The notes under the pieces: generated by a model
Told to the model about the DNA's origin: nothing
Database searches by the model: none
The model's input: the letters and a program-made list of their open reading frames with translations, nothing else
Made by a program: the position numbers and the translations under genes
Assembly: GCF_004519545.1 (NCBI RefSeq)
Contig: NZ_SDKM01000006.1
Span: 104,889-168,888, forward strand
Direction: 5' to 3'
Source: Nocardioides guangzhouensis
GTDB taxonomy: Bacteria > Actinomycetota > Actinomycetes > Propionibacteriales > Nocardioidaceae
Length of the DNA: 64,000 nt
Shown: positions 9,704 to 22,421 of the stretch, piece after piece
Layout: every line of letters begins with the position of its first letter
How positions within the stretch are numbered: the stretch's first letter is position 1

Positions 9704-10690
9704 TCAGGCCTCCTCGGCGAGCATCTCCGGGGTCAGCGAGGCTTCGGTGTCGGGGATCCCCATGTCCTCGGCTCGCTTGTCGGCCATCGCGAGCAGCCGG
9801 CGGATCCGGCCGGCGATGGCGTCCTTGGTCAGCACCGGGTCGTGCAGCTGCCCGAGCTCCTCGAGCGAGGCCTGCTTGTGCTCGAGACGGAGGTCACCGG
9901 CCATGCGCAGGTGGTCGGGCACCTCGTCGCCGAGGATCTCGAGGGCCCGCTCGACGCGGGCCCCGGCGGCGACGGCCGCGCGGGCGGAGCGGCGCAGGTT
10001 GGCGTCGTCGAAGTTGGCGAGCCGGTTGGCGGTGGCGCGGACCTCGCGGCGCATGCGCCGCTCCTCCCACGCCATCAGAGTCTCGTGGGCACCGAGCCGC
10101 GTGAGCAGGGCCCCGATCGCGTCGCCGTCCCGGATCACGACCCGGTCGACGCCACGGACCTCGCGGGCCTTGGCCTGGATGCCGAGCCGCCGGGCGACCC
10201 CGACCAGGGCCAGCGCGGCCTCGGGCCCGGGGCAGGTGACCTCGAGCGAGGAGGAGCGCCCGGGCTCGGTGAGCGATCCGTGCGCGAGGAAGGCGCCCCG
10301 CCAGGCGGCCACGGCGTCGCAGCCGCCACCGGAGACCACCTGCGGGGGCAGGCCGCGGACCGGCCGGCCGCGCTGGTCGAGCAACCCGGTCTGGCGGGCC
10401 AGCGCCTCGCCGTCCTTGACCACGCGCAGGACGTAGCGGCTGCCCTTGCGGATGCCGTTGCCCTGGACCACCGCGACCTCGGCGGTGTGCCCGTAGATCT
10501 CGGCGATGTCCTTGCGGAGCCGGCGGGCCGCCGCTCCCGTGTCCAGCTCGGCCTCGACCACGATCTTCCCGCTGACGATGTGCAGGCCCCCGGCGAACCG
10601 GAGGGTGGTGGAGACCTCGGCCTTGCGACAGCACGTCTTGGTGGTGGTGGTGCTGGCGAGTTCCGACTTCACCTGTGCCGTCATTGCCAT
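9704..10690 (-). CDS. whiA: Sporulation/cell-division transcription regulator WhiA
   Basis: 328 residues. N-terminal LAGLIDADG-like domain ([20 protein letters not shown]) followed by a C-terminal helix-turn-helix ([26 protein letters not shown]). WhiA controls division genes in streptomycetes and is conserved in non-sporulating actinobacteria. The MAMTAQ start overlaps yvcK; the second Met at 10684 forms an ATGA overlap with the yvcK stop. Last gene of uvrC-rapZ-yvcK-whiA. Confidence 0.95.
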   Translation of the reverse strand: MAMTAQVKSELASTTTTKTCCRKAEVSTTLRFAGGLHIVSGKIVVEAELDTGAAARRLRKDIAEIYGHTAEVAVVQGNGIRKGSRYVLRVVKDGEALARQTGLLDQRGRPVRGLPPQVVSGGGCDAVAAWRGAFLAHGSLTEPGRSSSLEVTCPGPEAALALVGVARRLGIQAKAREVRGVDRVVIRDGDAIGALLTRLGAHETLMAWEERRMRREVRATANRLANFDDANLRRSARAAVAAGARVERALEILGDEVPDHLRMAGDLRLEHKQASLEELGQLHDPVLTKDAIAGRIRRLLAMADKRAEDMGIPDTEASLTPEMLAEEA

Positions 10691-11682
10691 GCGGCCGATC
10701 CTGTCACACGACTCATGATCGCGCGGCAGGCTTCGGCAAGCAGCTGCGCATCGTGACGCGGCGTGCCGTCGCTGGTCCGGACCTCGGCCAGCACCAGCTC
10801 CCCGCCGCTGCTGGCGACCGTCCCCTCCAGCACCGTCCGGTCCGGAACGGTCGAGGGGTCGGCCAGCACGGTGTCGATGCGCAGGTCGGGCGCGTGCTCG
10901 AGCAGCGCGGCGAGGTGGTCCTCCGCGGCGTACCCGCTGGTCTCCCCCGCCTGCTCCGCCAGGTTGAGCACCACCAGCACTCGCGCGTCGGTCTCGACCA
11001 GGGCCCGGCGCAGCTCGGGGACCATGAGGTGCGGAAGCACGGAGGTGTACCAGCTGCCGGGGCCGAGCACGACCCAGTCGGCCTCGCGGACCGCCTGCAC
11101 CGCCTCGGGGCAGGCGACCGGGTCCTCGGGGTCGAGCTGGATGCCGACGAGCTGGCCGCCGGTGGTGGCCACCTGCACCTGGCCGCGGACCAGGTCGACC
11201 CGCTCGGGGTCGGCCGGGTCGACGCCACGCACCCGGGCGGTGATGTCCATCGGGGTGATCGCCATCGGCAGCACCCGGCCCCGGGCGCCGAGCAGCCGGC
11301 CGACCCAGGCCAGGCCGTCGACGTGCTCGCCGAGGAGCTCCCAGAGCGCGACGATCAACAGGTTGCCCACGGCGTGACCGTGCATCTCGCCGTTGCCGGC
11401 GAACCGGTGCTGCAGCACCTTCGCCCAGGTCTGGCCCCAGTCGTCGTCGCCGCAGAGCGCGGCCAGCGCCATCCGGAGGTCGCCGGGCGGGAGCACCCCG
11501 AACTCGTCGCGCAGCCGCCCGGAGCTGCCGCCGTTGTCGGCGACCGTGACCACCGCGGTCACGTCGTCGACCACGTGCCGCAGCGCGGAGAGGGTGGCCG
11601 CGAGGCCGTGCCCTCCCCCGAGCGCGACCACCTTCCGCGGCAGCAGCCCGCCGGCCGCCGGCGCGACCGTCCCCTCGGTCAT
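10681..11682 (-). CDS. yvcK: Gluconeogenesis/cell-wall factor YvcK (GlmR/CuvA family)
   Basis: 333 residues from ATG 11682, which overlaps the rapZ stop (ATGA); the much longer open frame upstream is a shadow of rapZ. The nucleotide-sugar-binding motif [16 protein letters not shown] and the [14 protein letters not shown] block are typical; later come [12 protein letters not shown] and [13 protein letters not shown]. YvcK proteins bind UDP-GlcNAc and direct carbon to peptidoglycan precursors, consistent with the rapZ/glm link of the operon. Confidence 0.93.
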   Translation of the reverse strand: MTEGTVAPAAGGLLPRKVVALGGGHGLAATLSALRHVVDDVTAVVTVADNGGSSGRLRDEFGVLPPGDLRMALAALCGDDDWGQTWAKVLQHRFAGNGEMHGHAVGNLLIVALWELLGEHVDGLAWVGRLLGARGRVLPMAITPMDITARVRGVDPADPERVDLVRGQVQVATTGGQLVGIQLDPEDPVACPEAVQAVREADWVVLGPGSWYTSVLPHLMVPELRRALVETDARVLVVLNLAEQAGETSGYAAEDHLAALLEHAPDLRIDTVLADPSTVPDRTVLEGTVASSGGELVLAEVRTSDGTPRHDAQLLAEACRAIMSRVTGSAAWQ

Positions 11683-12563
11683 TCGCGTCCCAGGTCGCGG
11701 TGCGTGGCCCGCGCGGAGTAGCCGAGCTTGCGCAGCCGCGCGGTGATCTCCTCGGACATCGCCACGCTGCGGTGCTTGCCGCCGGTGCAGCCGATGGCCA
11801 CGGTCATGAACCGCTTGCCCTCGCTCAGGTAGCCGCCGGCGGCGGTCTCCAGCACCGGGACGTAGCGGTCGAGGAACTCCTGCGCCCCCGGCCGCTCCTT
11901 GACGTACGTCGCGACCTCCGGGTCCTGCCCGTTCTGGTCGCGCAGCTCCGGCACCCAGAACGGGTTGGGCAGGAACCGCATGTCGGCGACGTAGTCGGCG
12001 TCGACGGGGATGCCGTACTTGAAGCCGAAGCTCACCACGGTGATCTTGAGGCTGGTCGAGTGCGGCGAACCGAACGCCTCGGCCACCTTGTCGGTGAGCT
12101 GGTGGACGTTGAGGCTGGAGGTGTCGATGACCACGTCGGCACCGCTGCGCAGGTCGCTGAGCACCACCCGCTCGCGCTCGAGCCCGTCGAGCAGCCGGCC
12201 GCCGCCCTGCAGCGGGTGCGGTCGGCGGGCCGCCTCCTGGCGGCGTACGAGGACGTCGTCGTCGGCCTCGAGGAACAGCAAGGTGGTGCGTCGGCCGGTG
12301 GCGCCCTGCGCCAGGTTGGCCTGGAGCGAGTCGAAGAAGGAACCGGAGCGCACGTCGACCACGACCGCGATCGGCTGCTGGACGCCCTTGCTCTCGTCGA
12401 CCAGCCGGACCACGTCGCGGAGCAGCTGCGGCGGGAGGTTGTCGACCACGTAGTAGCCGAGGTCCTCGAGCTCCTTGGCCGCGGTGCTGCGCCCGGCTCC
12501 GGTCATCCCGGTGACCACCACGACCTCGCCGCGCGGGTCGTCCTCCTGCTCCGGCGCGCTCAT
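11679..12563 (-). CDS. rapZ: RNase adapter/nucleotide-binding protein RapZ (YvcJ)
   Basis: 294 residues. N-terminal P-loop [12 protein letters not shown] has Arg where the usual Lys stands, as I recall for actinobacterial members; then [14 protein letters not shown]. The C-terminal domain has [20 protein letters not shown] and [12 protein letters not shown]. In enterobacteria RapZ controls glmS through small RNAs; the actinobacterial role is unclear. The start overlaps the uvrC stop by one base (TGATG). Confidence 0.93.
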   Translation of the reverse strand: MSAPEQEDDPRGEVVVVTGMTGAGRSTAAKELEDLGYYVVDNLPPQLLRDVVRLVDESKGVQQPIAVVVDVRSGSFFDSLQANLAQGATGRRTTLLFLEADDDVLVRRQEAARRPHPLQGGGRLLDGLERERVVLSDLRSGADVVIDTSSLNVHQLTDKVAEAFGSPHSTSLKITVVSFGFKYGIPVDADYVADMRFLPNPFWVPELRDQNGQDPEVATYVKERPGAQEFLDRYVPVLETAAGGYLSEGKRFMTVAIGCTGGKHRSVAMSEEITARLRKLGYSARATHRDLGRE

Positions 12564-14560
12564 CAGTGCTCCTCGATCTCACCCGTCGACGTGTTGACGG
12601 AGACAGTCTTGCCGGTTCGTTCGGCCACCGCATCCTTGATCGCCCGGGCGGTCGCCGGGCCGATGCCCGGGACCTGTGCGATCTCCTCGACCTCCGCCGC
12701 CCGCAGCTTGCGCAGCGAGCCGAAGTGCTTGAGCAGGGTCTTGCGGCGCACCTCGCCCAGACCCGGCACGTCGTCGAGCAGGCTCTCGACCATCGTCTTG
12801 GAGCGCCGGGACCGGTGGTGGGTGATCGCGAACCGGTGCGCCTCGTCGCGGATCCGCTGGAGGAGGTAGAGCCCCTCGCTGGACCGCGGGAGGATCACCG
12901 GGTCCTCCTCGGACGGGAGCCAGACCTCCTCGAGCCGCTTGGCCAGCCCGCACACCGGGATGTCGTCGATGCCGAGCTCGTCGAGCGCCCGCTGGGCTGC
13001 GGCCACCTGCGGCGGACCGCCGTCGACGACCACCAGCCCGGGCGCGTAGGCGAACTTGCGGGGACGCCCGGTCTCGGGGTCGACCAGCATCGGGCCCTCC
13101 TCCCTCTCATCGACCCCGTCGCCGTCGGCGCCGCCCGTGTCGAGCGCGCCCTGCCTGGCCTGCTCGTCGAGCAGCCGCCGGAACCGGCGCGTGATCACCT
13201 CGTGCATCGAGGCCACGTCGTTCTGGCCGTCGACGCCCCGGATCACGAAGCGGCGGTACTCGCCCTTGCGGGCCAGGCCGTCCTCGAAGACCACCATGGA
13301 CGCGACCACCTCGGTGCCCTGCAGGTTGGAGACGTCGTAGCACTCGATCCGCAACGGCACCTCGGACAGGCCGAGCGCCTCCTGGATCTCCTCCAGCGCC
13401 CGGTTGCGCGTGGTCAGATCGCTGGCCCGCTTGGTCTTGTGCAGGCCGAGCGCCTGCAGGGCGTTGCGGGCGACGGTCTCCTGCAACGCCTTCTTGTCGC
13501 CGCGCTGCGGCACCCGGAGCGCGACCTTGCCGCCGCGGAGCTCGCCGAGCAGCTCCTCCATCGTCGCGGGGTCGGGCGGCAGGGCCGGCACCAGGATCTC
13601 GCGCGGGATGGTGTCGCGGCCGTGCTCGCCGGCGTAGAGCTGGAGCAGGAAGTTCTCGACGAGGACGTCGGTGTCGCCCTCCTCCACCCGGTCGGCGACC
13701 CAGCCGCGCTGACCCCGGACCCGGCCGCCCCGGACGTAGAAGATCTGGACGGCGACCTCGAGCGGGTCCTCGGCCAGCGCGATCACGTCGGCGTCGGTGC
13801 CGTCGCCGAGCACCACGGCCTGCTTCTCCAGCGCCTTGTTGAGGGCGCCGAGGTCGTCGCGCAGTCGGGCCGCCTTCTCGAAGTCCAGCGCCTCGGAGGC
13901 GGCGTACATCTCCTTCTCGATGCGGCGGACGAACGGCCGGGTCTGTCCGGCCATGAAGTCGCAGAAGTCGTCGACGATCGCCCGGTGCTCCTCGGCGGTG
14001 ACGCTGCCGACACAGGGCGCCGAGCACTTGTCGATGTAGCCGAGCAGGCAGGGCCGCCCGATCTGGCCGGCCCGCTTGAAGACGCCGTTGGTGCACGAAC
14101 GCATCGGGAAGACCCGCAGCAGCAGGTCGACGGTCTCGCGGATCGCCCAGGCGTGGCTGTAGGGACCGAAGTAGCGGGTGCCCTTGCGCTTCGCGCCGCG
14201 CCCGACCATCACCCGCGGGAACTCGTCGCCCACGGTGACCGCGAGCCAGGGGTAGGACTTGTCGTCGCGGTACTTCACGTTGAACCGCGGGTCGAACTCC
14301 TTGATCCAGGAGTACTCCAGCTGGAGCGCCTCGACCTCGGTCGCCACGACCGTCCACTCGACGCTGGCCGCGGTGGTGACCATGGTGGCCGTGCGCGGGT
14401 GGAGGTTGCCGAGGTCCTGGAAGTACGACGAGAGCCGGGCGCGGAGGTTCTTCGCCTTGCCGACGTAGACAACCCGGCGGTGCGCGTCGCGGAACCGGTA
14501 GACCCCCGGCTGGGTGGGGATCGACCCGGTCTCCGGGCGGTACGTCGTCGGGTCGGCCAC
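12563..14560 (-). CDS. uvrC: Excinuclease ABC subunit C
   Basis: 665 residues. GIY-YIG nuclease domain at the N terminus ([25 protein letters not shown] region), a Cys cluster [28 protein letters not shown], the UVR helix around residue 210, the RNase H-like 5'-incision domain ([34 protein letters not shown]) and C-terminal helix-hairpin-helix motifs. It makes both incisions in nucleotide-excision repair. TAGGGT lies 6 nt before the GTG start, suggesting a leaderless operon promoter. Confidence 0.97.
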   Translation of the reverse strand: MADPTTYRPETGSIPTQPGVYRFRDAHRRVVYVGKAKNLRARLSSYFQDLGNLHPRTATMVTTAASVEWTVVATEVEALQLEYSWIKEFDPRFNVKYRDDKSYPWLAVTVGDEFPRVMVGRGAKRKGTRYFGPYSHAWAIRETVDLLLRVFPMRSCTNGVFKRAGQIGRPCLLGYIDKCSAPCVGSVTAEEHRAIVDDFCDFMAGQTRPFVRRIEKEMYAASEALDFEKAARLRDDLGALNKALEKQAVVLGDGTDADVIALAEDPLEVAVQIFYVRGGRVRGQRGWVADRVEEGDTDVLVENFLLQLYAGEHGRDTIPREILVPALPPDPATMEELLGELRGGKVALRVPQRGDKKALQETVARNALQALGLHKTKRASDLTTRNRALEEIQEALGLSEVPLRIECYDVSNLQGTEVVASMVVFEDGLARKGEYRRFVIRGVDGQNDVASMHEVITRRFRRLLDEQARQGALDTGGADGDGVDEREEGPMLVDPETGRPRKFAYAPGLVVVDGGPPQVAAAQRALDELGIDDIPVCGLAKRLEEVWLPSEEDPVILPRSSEGLYLLQRIRDEAHRFAITHHRSRRSKTMVESLLDDVPGLGEVRRKTLLKHFGSLRKLRAAEVEEIAQVPGIGPATARAIKDAVAERTGKTVSVNTSTGEIEEH

Positions 14561-14572
14561 GCCTCAACCCTA
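14561..14572 (-). promoter_or_regulatory. Leaderless-type -10 for uvrC-rapZ-yvcK-whiA
   Basis: The minus strand reads TAGGGT (14567-14572), then 6 nt to GTG 14560; no SD is present. The rest of the divergent gap (14573-14654) holds no other clear signal. Confidence 0.5.
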
Positions 14573-14654
14573 CGGGCCGGCAGGGACAGCCCACGGCTCC
14601 CCCGACGCCGGACGACACGCCCGCGTGGAATGGCCTTCATTTAGTCTAGTGAGT

Positions 14655-14666
14655 TAGTTTACTTAC
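14655..14666 (+). promoter_or_regulatory. Leaderless-type -10 for the TPR-protein gene
   Basis: TAGTTT (14655-14660) stands 6 nt before the ATG. The surrounding 30 bases are unusually AT-rich for this genome, with a loose inverted repeat of AGTGAG/CTTACA around the -10 that could be an operator. Confidence 0.45.
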
Positions 14667-15947
14667 ATGCGCACGGTGGACGGCTACGGCCTCGAGCTCA
14701 CCGCGAGCCGCGAGGCGGCCGCGGCGTACAACCGCGGCGTCGACCGGGTGCTCCGGCTGCGGAACGGGGCGGTCGACTCGATCGCGATGGCGGTCGCACT
14801 CGACCCCACGTTCGCGCTCGGGCACGCGGCGCTCGCGCTGCTCGGGCACGAGATGTGCGCCCAGGTCGACATCCCCGCCCGCCTCCGCGACGCCCAGCTG
14901 CACGCCCGGCGGAGCACCGTCCGGGAGCGCAGCCACGTGCACGCGATCGTCCAGCACCTCCGCGGCGACTCGACCGCGCTGGTCGCACACCTCGAGCGGC
15001 ACCCCGGCGACGCGCTGCTGCTGTCGACCGCGGTCCCCACCATCGCCTTCGCCGGGGTCACCTCGGTGCCCGAGGAGGCCTGGGAGATCGTCGAGCGAGC
15101 GGCGCCGGCGTACGGCAACGACTGGTGGTACGCCGGCCTGCTGGCGTTCATGCGCCAGGAGCAGGGCCGGTTCGACGAGGCGATGGACCTGGCCTGCACG
15201 TCCCTGGCGGAGGCGCCCGACGCCGGGCACTCCGCGCACGCCCGGGCGCACGCGCACTACGAGACCGGCGACCACGCCGCCGGCCTGGCCTGGATGGACG
15301 GCTGGGTCACCGGCGACGGCGCCGCCACCGACAGCCTCAGCCACTTCTCCTGGCACGCCGCCCTGCACGAGCTCTCGACCGGTGACCTCGACGCCGTACG
15401 CCGGCGCTACCACGACCAGCTCCGCCCGGAGCGCGGGCTGGGCTGCCGGGCCCTGGTCGACAGCGGGTCGCTGCTCTGGCGGTGGGCGCTGACCCCGGGC
15501 GCGTCCGACGTACCGCCGATGGAGGAGGTCGCCCGCAGTGTCGACGACGAGTCGATCACCCGCCCGGCGACGCCATTCCTCGGGATGCACGCCGCGGTGG
15601 CCCTGCTCGCGCTCGACGACGCGGCCGGGCTGGAGCGCCTGGCCACGTGGACCGGGGGCCACCGGGACCGGACCCAGGCCGAGGTCGTCGCGCCGCTCGC
15701 CCGGGCGATGGGGCTGATCGTGCGCGGCCGGTGCTCCGAGGCGGCCGACCGGCTCGCCGCGCTCGGCCCCCAGGTCTGGCGGGTCGGCGGCTCCGACGCC
15801 CAGCGCGAGGTGGTGGAGGAGACCCGGATCGCGGCGCTGCTGCGAGCCGGCCGCTACGACGAGGCTCGAGACGTGCTCGACCGGCGGCTGGACCGCCGTC
15901 GATGTCGTCGCGACGAGGCGTGGCGGGCGGCGGCTACGCCGTCGTGA
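14667..15947 (+). CDS. Tetratricopeptide-repeat protein (TTC38-like)
   Basis: 426 residues, mainly helical. Repeats of TPR-type helix pairs are visible, for example AAYNRGVDRVLRLRNGAVDS with AVALDPTFALGHAALAL near the N terminus and GLLAFMRQEQGRFDEAMDLA around residue 165. The whole-length pattern resembles the TTC38 family of bacterial and eukaryotic proteins of unknown function. There is no signal peptide or catalytic motif. The 3' end overlaps the convergent Rieske gene by 14 bp. Confidence 0.65.
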   Translation: MRTVDGYGLELTASREAAAAYNRGVDRVLRLRNGAVDSIAMAVALDPTFALGHAALALLGHEMCAQVDIPARLRDAQLHARRSTVRERSHVHAIVQHLRGDSTALVAHLERHPGDALLLSTAVPTIAFAGVTSVPEEAWEIVERAAPAYGNDWWYAGLLAFMRQEQGRFDEAMDLACTSLAEAPDAGHSAHARAHAHYETGDHAAGLAWMDGWVTGDGAATDSLSHFSWHAALHELSTGDLDAVRRRYHDQLRPERGLGCRALVDSGSLLWRWALTPGASDVPPMEEVARSVDDESITRPATPFLGMHAAVALLALDDAAGLERLATWTGGHRDRTQAEVVAPLARAMGLIVRGRCSEAADRLAALGPQVWRVGGSDAQREVVEETRIAALLRAGRYDEARDVLDRRLDRRRCRRDEAWRAAATPS

Positions 15948-16353
15948 CGTCCTGACCGTCGACGGTCACCTTGGTCTCGGGCAGCGCCGAAGGAGCCGGT
16001 CCGGCCTGCACGGAGCCGTCGCTGATCGAGAACTTGCTGCCGTGGCACGGGCAGTCGATGCTCCCGTCGGTCACCTTGGTGACCTCGCAACCCTGGTGGG
16101 TGCACTTGGAGCTGAACGCCTTGAACGTCCCCTGCTCGGGCTGGGTCACCACCAGCCCCTCCTTGGCCAGGATCACGCCGCCACCCACCGGGACCTCGCT
16201 GGTCGTGGTGAGCACGGTGCCCGACGTCGGCGCCTTCGCCTCGGCTCCACCACTGTCCTCCGAACCGCAGGCGGCCAGCAGCGGCACCCCGACACCGAGG
16301 GCGGCAGTGCCACCGAGGACGGAACGGCGGCTGAACGTGGTCTCGTCGGTCAC
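15934..16353 (-). CDS. Tat-type Rieske [2Fe-2S] lipoprotein (copy 1)
   Basis: 139 residues from GTG 16353 (CAGGAG about 9 nt upstream). The N terminus carries a twin-arginine signal, SRRSVLGGTAALGVGVPLLAAC, ending in an LAAC lipobox, then a disordered linker. The Rieske ligands are CTHQGC and, 13 residues on, CPCHG. Such small proteins are anchored outside the membrane and pass electrons to unknown partners; no cytochrome or oxygenase gene is adjacent. Copy 2 sits 53 bp upstream on the same strand. Confidence 0.9.
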   Translation of the reverse strand: MTDETTFSRRSVLGGTAALGVGVPLLAACGSEDSGGAEAKAPTSGTVLTTTSEVPVGGGVILAKEGLVVTQPEQGTFKAFSSKCTHQGCEVTKVTDGSIDCPCHGSKFSISDGSVQAGPAPSALPETKVTVDGQDVTTA

Positions 16354-16406
16354 GTGGTCGTCTCCTGGGTCGAGGGTGCGGTCAGCGTAGCGACGCGCCG
16401 GTGACC

Positions 16407-16868
16407 TCACGCCTCGACCACCTGCCCGCCGACCACCTTGACCGCGGTCTCGGGCAGCGGCGACGGGGCGGGGCCGCTCTGGACGGAGCCGTCGTCGATG
16501 GAGAACCGGCTGCCGTGGCACGGGCAGTCGATGGTGCCGTCGGCCACCGCGTTCACGGTGCACCCCATGTGGGTGCAGGTGCTGCTGAACGCCTTGAAGG
16601 TGCCGGCCTCCGGCTGGGTGACGACCAGCGCCGGGTTCGTGAGGATGACGCCGCCCCCGACAGGGACGTCGCCGACGGCGACGATGCCCTGGCCGGCCTT
16701 CGCGCCGGCACCGGGCGACCCGGACGGGGTCGACCCGGAGGTCGTGCCCGAGGACGTCCCGGACGAGCCCGACGACCCGCTGTTGCCGCCGCAGGCGGCG
16801 ATCAGGGGTACGCCGACGCCGACCAGCGTCGCGCCGGCGAGGGCCTGGCGGCGGGTGAGGGGTTCCAC
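16407..16868 (-). CDS. Tat-type Rieske [2Fe-2S] lipoprotein (copy 2)
   Basis: 153 residues from GTG 16868. Signal [22 protein letters not shown] with lipobox IAAC, then a Gly/Ser/Thr-rich linker of about 35 residues, then the Rieske domain with CTHMGC and CPCHG. The last 85 residues closely match copy 1 (shared [38 protein letters not shown]), so the pair arose by tandem duplication. The linker is longer and richer in Ser/Gly than in copy 1. Confidence 0.9.
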   Translation of the reverse strand: MEPLTRRQALAGATLVGVGVPLIAACGGNSGSSGSSGTSSGTTSGSTPSGSPGAGAKAGQGIVAVGDVPVGGGVILTNPALVVTQPEAGTFKAFSSTCTHMGCTVNAVADGTIDCPCHGSRFSIDDGSVQSGPAPSPLPETAVKVVGGQVVEA

Positions 16869-16939
16869 GTGAGGTCGCTCCTCGGGGTCGGCCGGGTCGT
16901 TCCCCTCGAACCTAGCCCGGCACACCGGGTCGCCCCATT

Positions 16940-16962
16940 GTCCGGTGGTACTAGTACCGGAC
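16940..16962 (-). terminator. Hairpin after uvrA
   Basis: Arms GTCCGGT (16940-16946) and ACCGGAC (16956-16962), 9-nt loop, starting 6 bp past the uvrA stop. There is no U-tract, as is common for actinobacterial hairpin terminators. Confidence 0.5.
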
Positions 16963-16967
16963 CGGGG

Positions 16968-19946
<2,979 letters not shown>

Positions 19947-20085
19947 GAGGTCTGTGGGGTTCCCGTCTCGATGCCTGATGATGCACGCCTGTGCTGCGTC
20001 GTGGTCGTGCCTAGCACAGACTACCGACAGTTCGAACAGGTGTTCGCACGACGCGCGGGGTCGACGGTCGTGGAAGGCTGTGCCC

Positions 20086-20784
20086 ATGACCCTGCCCATG
20101 AGCGGCGTGCCCCCGACCGACCGACTGGCCGACGTCTACGACGCAACGACACGCTACCTCCGCACCCTCGACGGGCTCACGCCGGAACGGCTGGCGGAAG
20201 CCTCGCCGCTCCCCGGCTGGTCCCGGGCCCACGTCGTCGCCCACCTCGCCCTGCACGCGCTCGGCACCACGCGGGCCCTGACCGGGCTGGTCCAGGGCGA
20301 GCGGCTGCCGGTCTACGACAGCGCCGAGCAGCGGGCCGCGGACATCGAGGCGACCGCCGAGCTGCCCGCCGACGAGCTGCGTGAGCTCTCCTTCGACGCC
20401 TGCGACCGGTGGAAGGACGCGATCGAGTCGGTCAAGGACTGGGACGCGGTCATGGAACGGACACCGGGCACCGGTGCGTTCACCGCCGGCGAGTGCGTGC
20501 ACATGCGCTGGCGCGAGGTCGAGATCCACCATGCCGACCTGGACGCCGGCTACACGCCGGCGGACTGGCCGGCCGCGTTCACGACGTACCTGCTCGACTA
20601 CCTGGCCGACGACCGCGGCCGGGACCACGACCTGACGCTGCGCTCGCCGTCGCGGGAGCTGGTGCTCGGCTCCGGCGGACCGGTCGTCGAGGGTTCCGAG
20701 CACGACCTCGCCTGGTGGCTGCTGGGACGGGGCTCGGGTACCGGCCTGTCAGGAGAGGTTCCTACGCTGGGCCCATGGCGATGA
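20086..20784 (+). CDS. Mycothiol-dependent maleylpyruvate isomerase-family protein
   Basis: 232 residues from ATG 20086 (GGAAGG about 9 nt upstream; AAGGCT 6 nt upstream could be a leaderless -10). DinB/YfiT-like four-helix bundle: [21 protein letters not shown] supplies the first metal His, and [17 protein letters not shown] the later Glu/His ligands. Family members use mycothiol for isomerisation, detoxification or S-transferase reactions; the substrate is unknown. It overlaps the metallo-hydrolase gene by 10 bp. The uvrA-DinB-metallo-hydrolase context recurs in actinobacteria. Confidence 0.85.
   Translation: MTLPMSGVPPTDRLADVYDATTRYLRTLDGLTPERLAEASPLPGWSRAHVVAHLALHALGTTRALTGLVQGERLPVYDSAEQRAADIEATAELPADELRELSFDACDRWKDAIESVKDWDAVMERTPGTGAFTAGECVHMRWREVEIHHADLDAGYTPADWPAAFTTYLLDYLADDRGRDHDLTLRSPSRELVLGSGGPVVEGSEHDLAWWLLGRGSGTGLSGEVPTLGPWR
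20763..20774 (+). promoter_or_regulatory. Internal leaderless-type -10 for the MBL gene
   Basis: TACGCT (20763-20768) lies 6 nt before ATG 20775, inside the last codons of the preceding gene, so the hydrolase may also be transcribed alone. Confidence 0.4.
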
Positions 20785-21455
20785 GCGACCAGACCTACAC
20801 CGGCGAGGTCGAGCCGGGCGGAGGCTCCGACGTCCGCGAGCTCGAGCACCTCACGATCACCAAGCTGGCGGTCGACCCGCAGATGTCGAACAACTGCTAC
20901 CTGCTCACCTGCCGGGCCACCGGCGAGTCGGTGCTGGTGGACGCCGCCGAGTCCGGCGACGCGCTGCTCGGCCTCTGCGACTCCACGCTTGAGGGCGTGA
21001 TCACCACCCACCAGCACTGGGACCACCACCGGGCGCTGGCACAGGTGGTGGAGGCGACCGGGGCGACGACGTACGCCGGGGAGCCGGACGCCGACGCGAT
21101 CACCGACCAGACCGGGGTCGCCGTCGACGCCCGCCTCCACCACGGCGACCGGATCCCGGTCGGCGACCAGGTGCTCGAGGTGATCGCGCTGGCCGGACAC
21201 ACGCCCGGCTCGGTGGCGCTGCTGTACGACGACCCGACCGGGCACCCGCACCTGTTCACCGGGGACTCACTCTTCCCCGGGGGCGTCGGCAAGACCTGGT
21301 CCGACGAGGACTTCCGGACCCTGGTCGACGAGGTGTCGACCAAGGTCTTCGACCGGCTCCCCGACGAGACCTGGTTCTACCCCGGCCACGGCAACGACAG
21401 CACGATCGGTGCCGAGCGCCCTCACCTCGCTGAGTGGCGCGCCCGCGGCTGGTGA
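20775..21455 (+). CDS. Metallo-beta-lactamase-fold hydrolase
   Basis: 226 residues. Glyoxalase II-like MBL fold: the metal site THQHWDHH gives the HxHxDH motif, later GHTPGSV, TGDSLFPGG and YPGHGND supply the remaining His and Asp ligands. It probably cleaves a thioester or similar substrate made by or with mycothiol, given the overlapping DinB-type gene (inference). The second in-frame ATG at 20781 forms an ATGA overlap with the preceding stop. A broken copy of the 3' third lies at 21597-21790. Confidence 0.88.
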   Translation: MAMSDQTYTGEVEPGGGSDVRELEHLTITKLAVDPQMSNNCYLLTCRATGESVLVDAAESGDALLGLCDSTLEGVITTHQHWDHHRALAQVVEATGATTYAGEPDADAITDQTGVAVDARLHHGDRIPVGDQVLEVIALAGHTPGSVALLYDDPTGHPHLFTGDSLFPGGVGKTWSDEDFRTLVDEVSTKVFDRLPDETWFYPGHGNDSTIGAERPHLAEWRARGW

Positions 21456-21476
21456 GCGCGTTCGGGCCGGACGCGC
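21456..21476 (+). terminator. Weak hairpin after the MBL gene
   Basis: GCGCGT (21456-21461) and ACGCGC (21471-21476) enclose a 9-nt loop directly after the TGA. Short stem and no U-tract, so only tentative. Confidence 0.3.
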
Positions 21477-21511
21477 CACGTCGTCGACGACTTACCGCCT
21501 GAGGGCTGCTC

Positions 21512-21600
21512 TCACACGACGTCTCCGGGGTTGACCTTGAACTCGTGGTCGTCGCCACGGTTCATCTGCGCCTCGTGCAGGTCGTCACCTGGGCGCTGGC
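21512..21600 (-). other. Possible C-terminal gene fragment
   Basis: The minus strand reads PGDDLHEAQMNRGDDHEFKV then NPGDVV and a TGA (21512-21514), a composition more like real protein than GC-rich noise. It has no start codon and runs into the MBL duplicate. I do not recognise the family. It may be the end of a gene cut by the rearrangement that made the duplicate. Confidence 0.25.
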
Positions 21601-21790
21601 TCTCCGTTCCTCGGCGGCGTCGGCAAGACCGGGTCGGACGAGGAACTTCCGGACCCTGGTCGACGAGGTGTCGACCAAGGTCTTCGACCGGCTCCCCGAC
21701 GAGACCTGGTTCTACCCGGGCCGCGACAACGACTCGGCGCTCGGCGCCGAGCGCCCGCAGCTGCCGGAGTGGCGCGAGCGCGGCTGGTAG
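21597..21790 (+). pseudogene. Truncated, frameshifted duplicate of the MBL-hydrolase 3' end
   Basis: This stretch repeats the end of the gene at 20775-21455. Bases 21645-21717 match 21311-21383 exactly (73 nt). The upstream part (GGCGGCGTCGGCAAGACC) also matches, but an extra A in GAGGAACTTCC shifts the frame. Beyond 21717 the copy diverges; YPGHGND has become YPGRDND, losing the metal His. The N-terminal two thirds and the main metal motif are absent. It is either a partial tandem duplication or the remnant of an old paralogue. Confidence 0.85.
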
Positions 21791-21805
21791 GCGCTCACCT
21801 CGACG

Positions 21806-22288
21806 TCACACTGTCTCGAGGGACATCAGGTAGGCGCTGAGCCGGGCGTCGATCTCCTCGCGCGGGATCTCGCGCTCGCGCAGCTCTGCGAACCACCCGG
21901 CCGCCACCTCGTTGGGCGTGCTCAGCTCGAGCGCGATGTGGTCGGGGTCGCGGAAGTTGAGGTGGGAGCCGAGCTCCATGTCGCGGATCGGCGTGTACTC
22001 CACGCCGAGCTCCTGGAGCCGGCGCTCCCAGACGACGAGCTCGTCGCGGCTGTCCACGAGGAAGCCGAGGTGGTCGAGCCCGGTGGCGAGCTCGGTGAAC
22101 CGGCCGCCGTCCGCCGCCTCGTGCCGGACCAGCCCCAGCACGAACGACGAGGCGCGGTGGCAGAGGATCCGGGCGTACCCGAAGTCCGCGAGCCGGAGCA
22201 GGCCCAGCACCTCGGTGTAGAACCGCTCGCTGCAGTCGAGGTCGCTGACGGTGAGGCTGACGTGGTCGACGCCGGTGAGCCGGGGCAT
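21806..22288 (-). CDS. VOC (glyoxalase/bleomycin-resistance) family protein
   Basis: 160 residues from ATG 22288, with GGAGG about 8 nt upstream. Two beta-alpha-beta-beta-beta modules: GVDHVSLTVSDLDCSERFYTEVLGL and LDHLGFLVDSRDELVVWERRL, with NFRDPDHIALEL near the end carrying the last metal-site Glu. Substrates in this superfamily vary widely. A C-terminal helical extension (AAGWFAELREREIPREEIDARL) follows the second module. The gene is divergent from the LuxR-type regulator. Confidence 0.85.
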   Translation of the reverse strand: MPRLTGVDHVSLTVSDLDCSERFYTEVLGLLRLADFGYARILCHRASSFVLGLVRHEAADGGRFTELATGLDHLGFLVDSRDELVVWERRLQELGVEYTPIRDMELGSHLNFRDPDHIALELSTPNEVAAGWFAELREREIPREEIDARLSAYLMSLETV

Positions 22289-22421
22289 CAGCCGAGCCTC
22301 CGCGCGTCGGCCGGCGGGCGGAGGCCGGGGCGGGGCCGCGCCAGCGGGGCGACGTACCAGGCCGTGCAGTGCGCCCAGGCCGACCAGGTGAAGAGGCGCT
22401 CGAGCTTCCCTACGATCGGGG

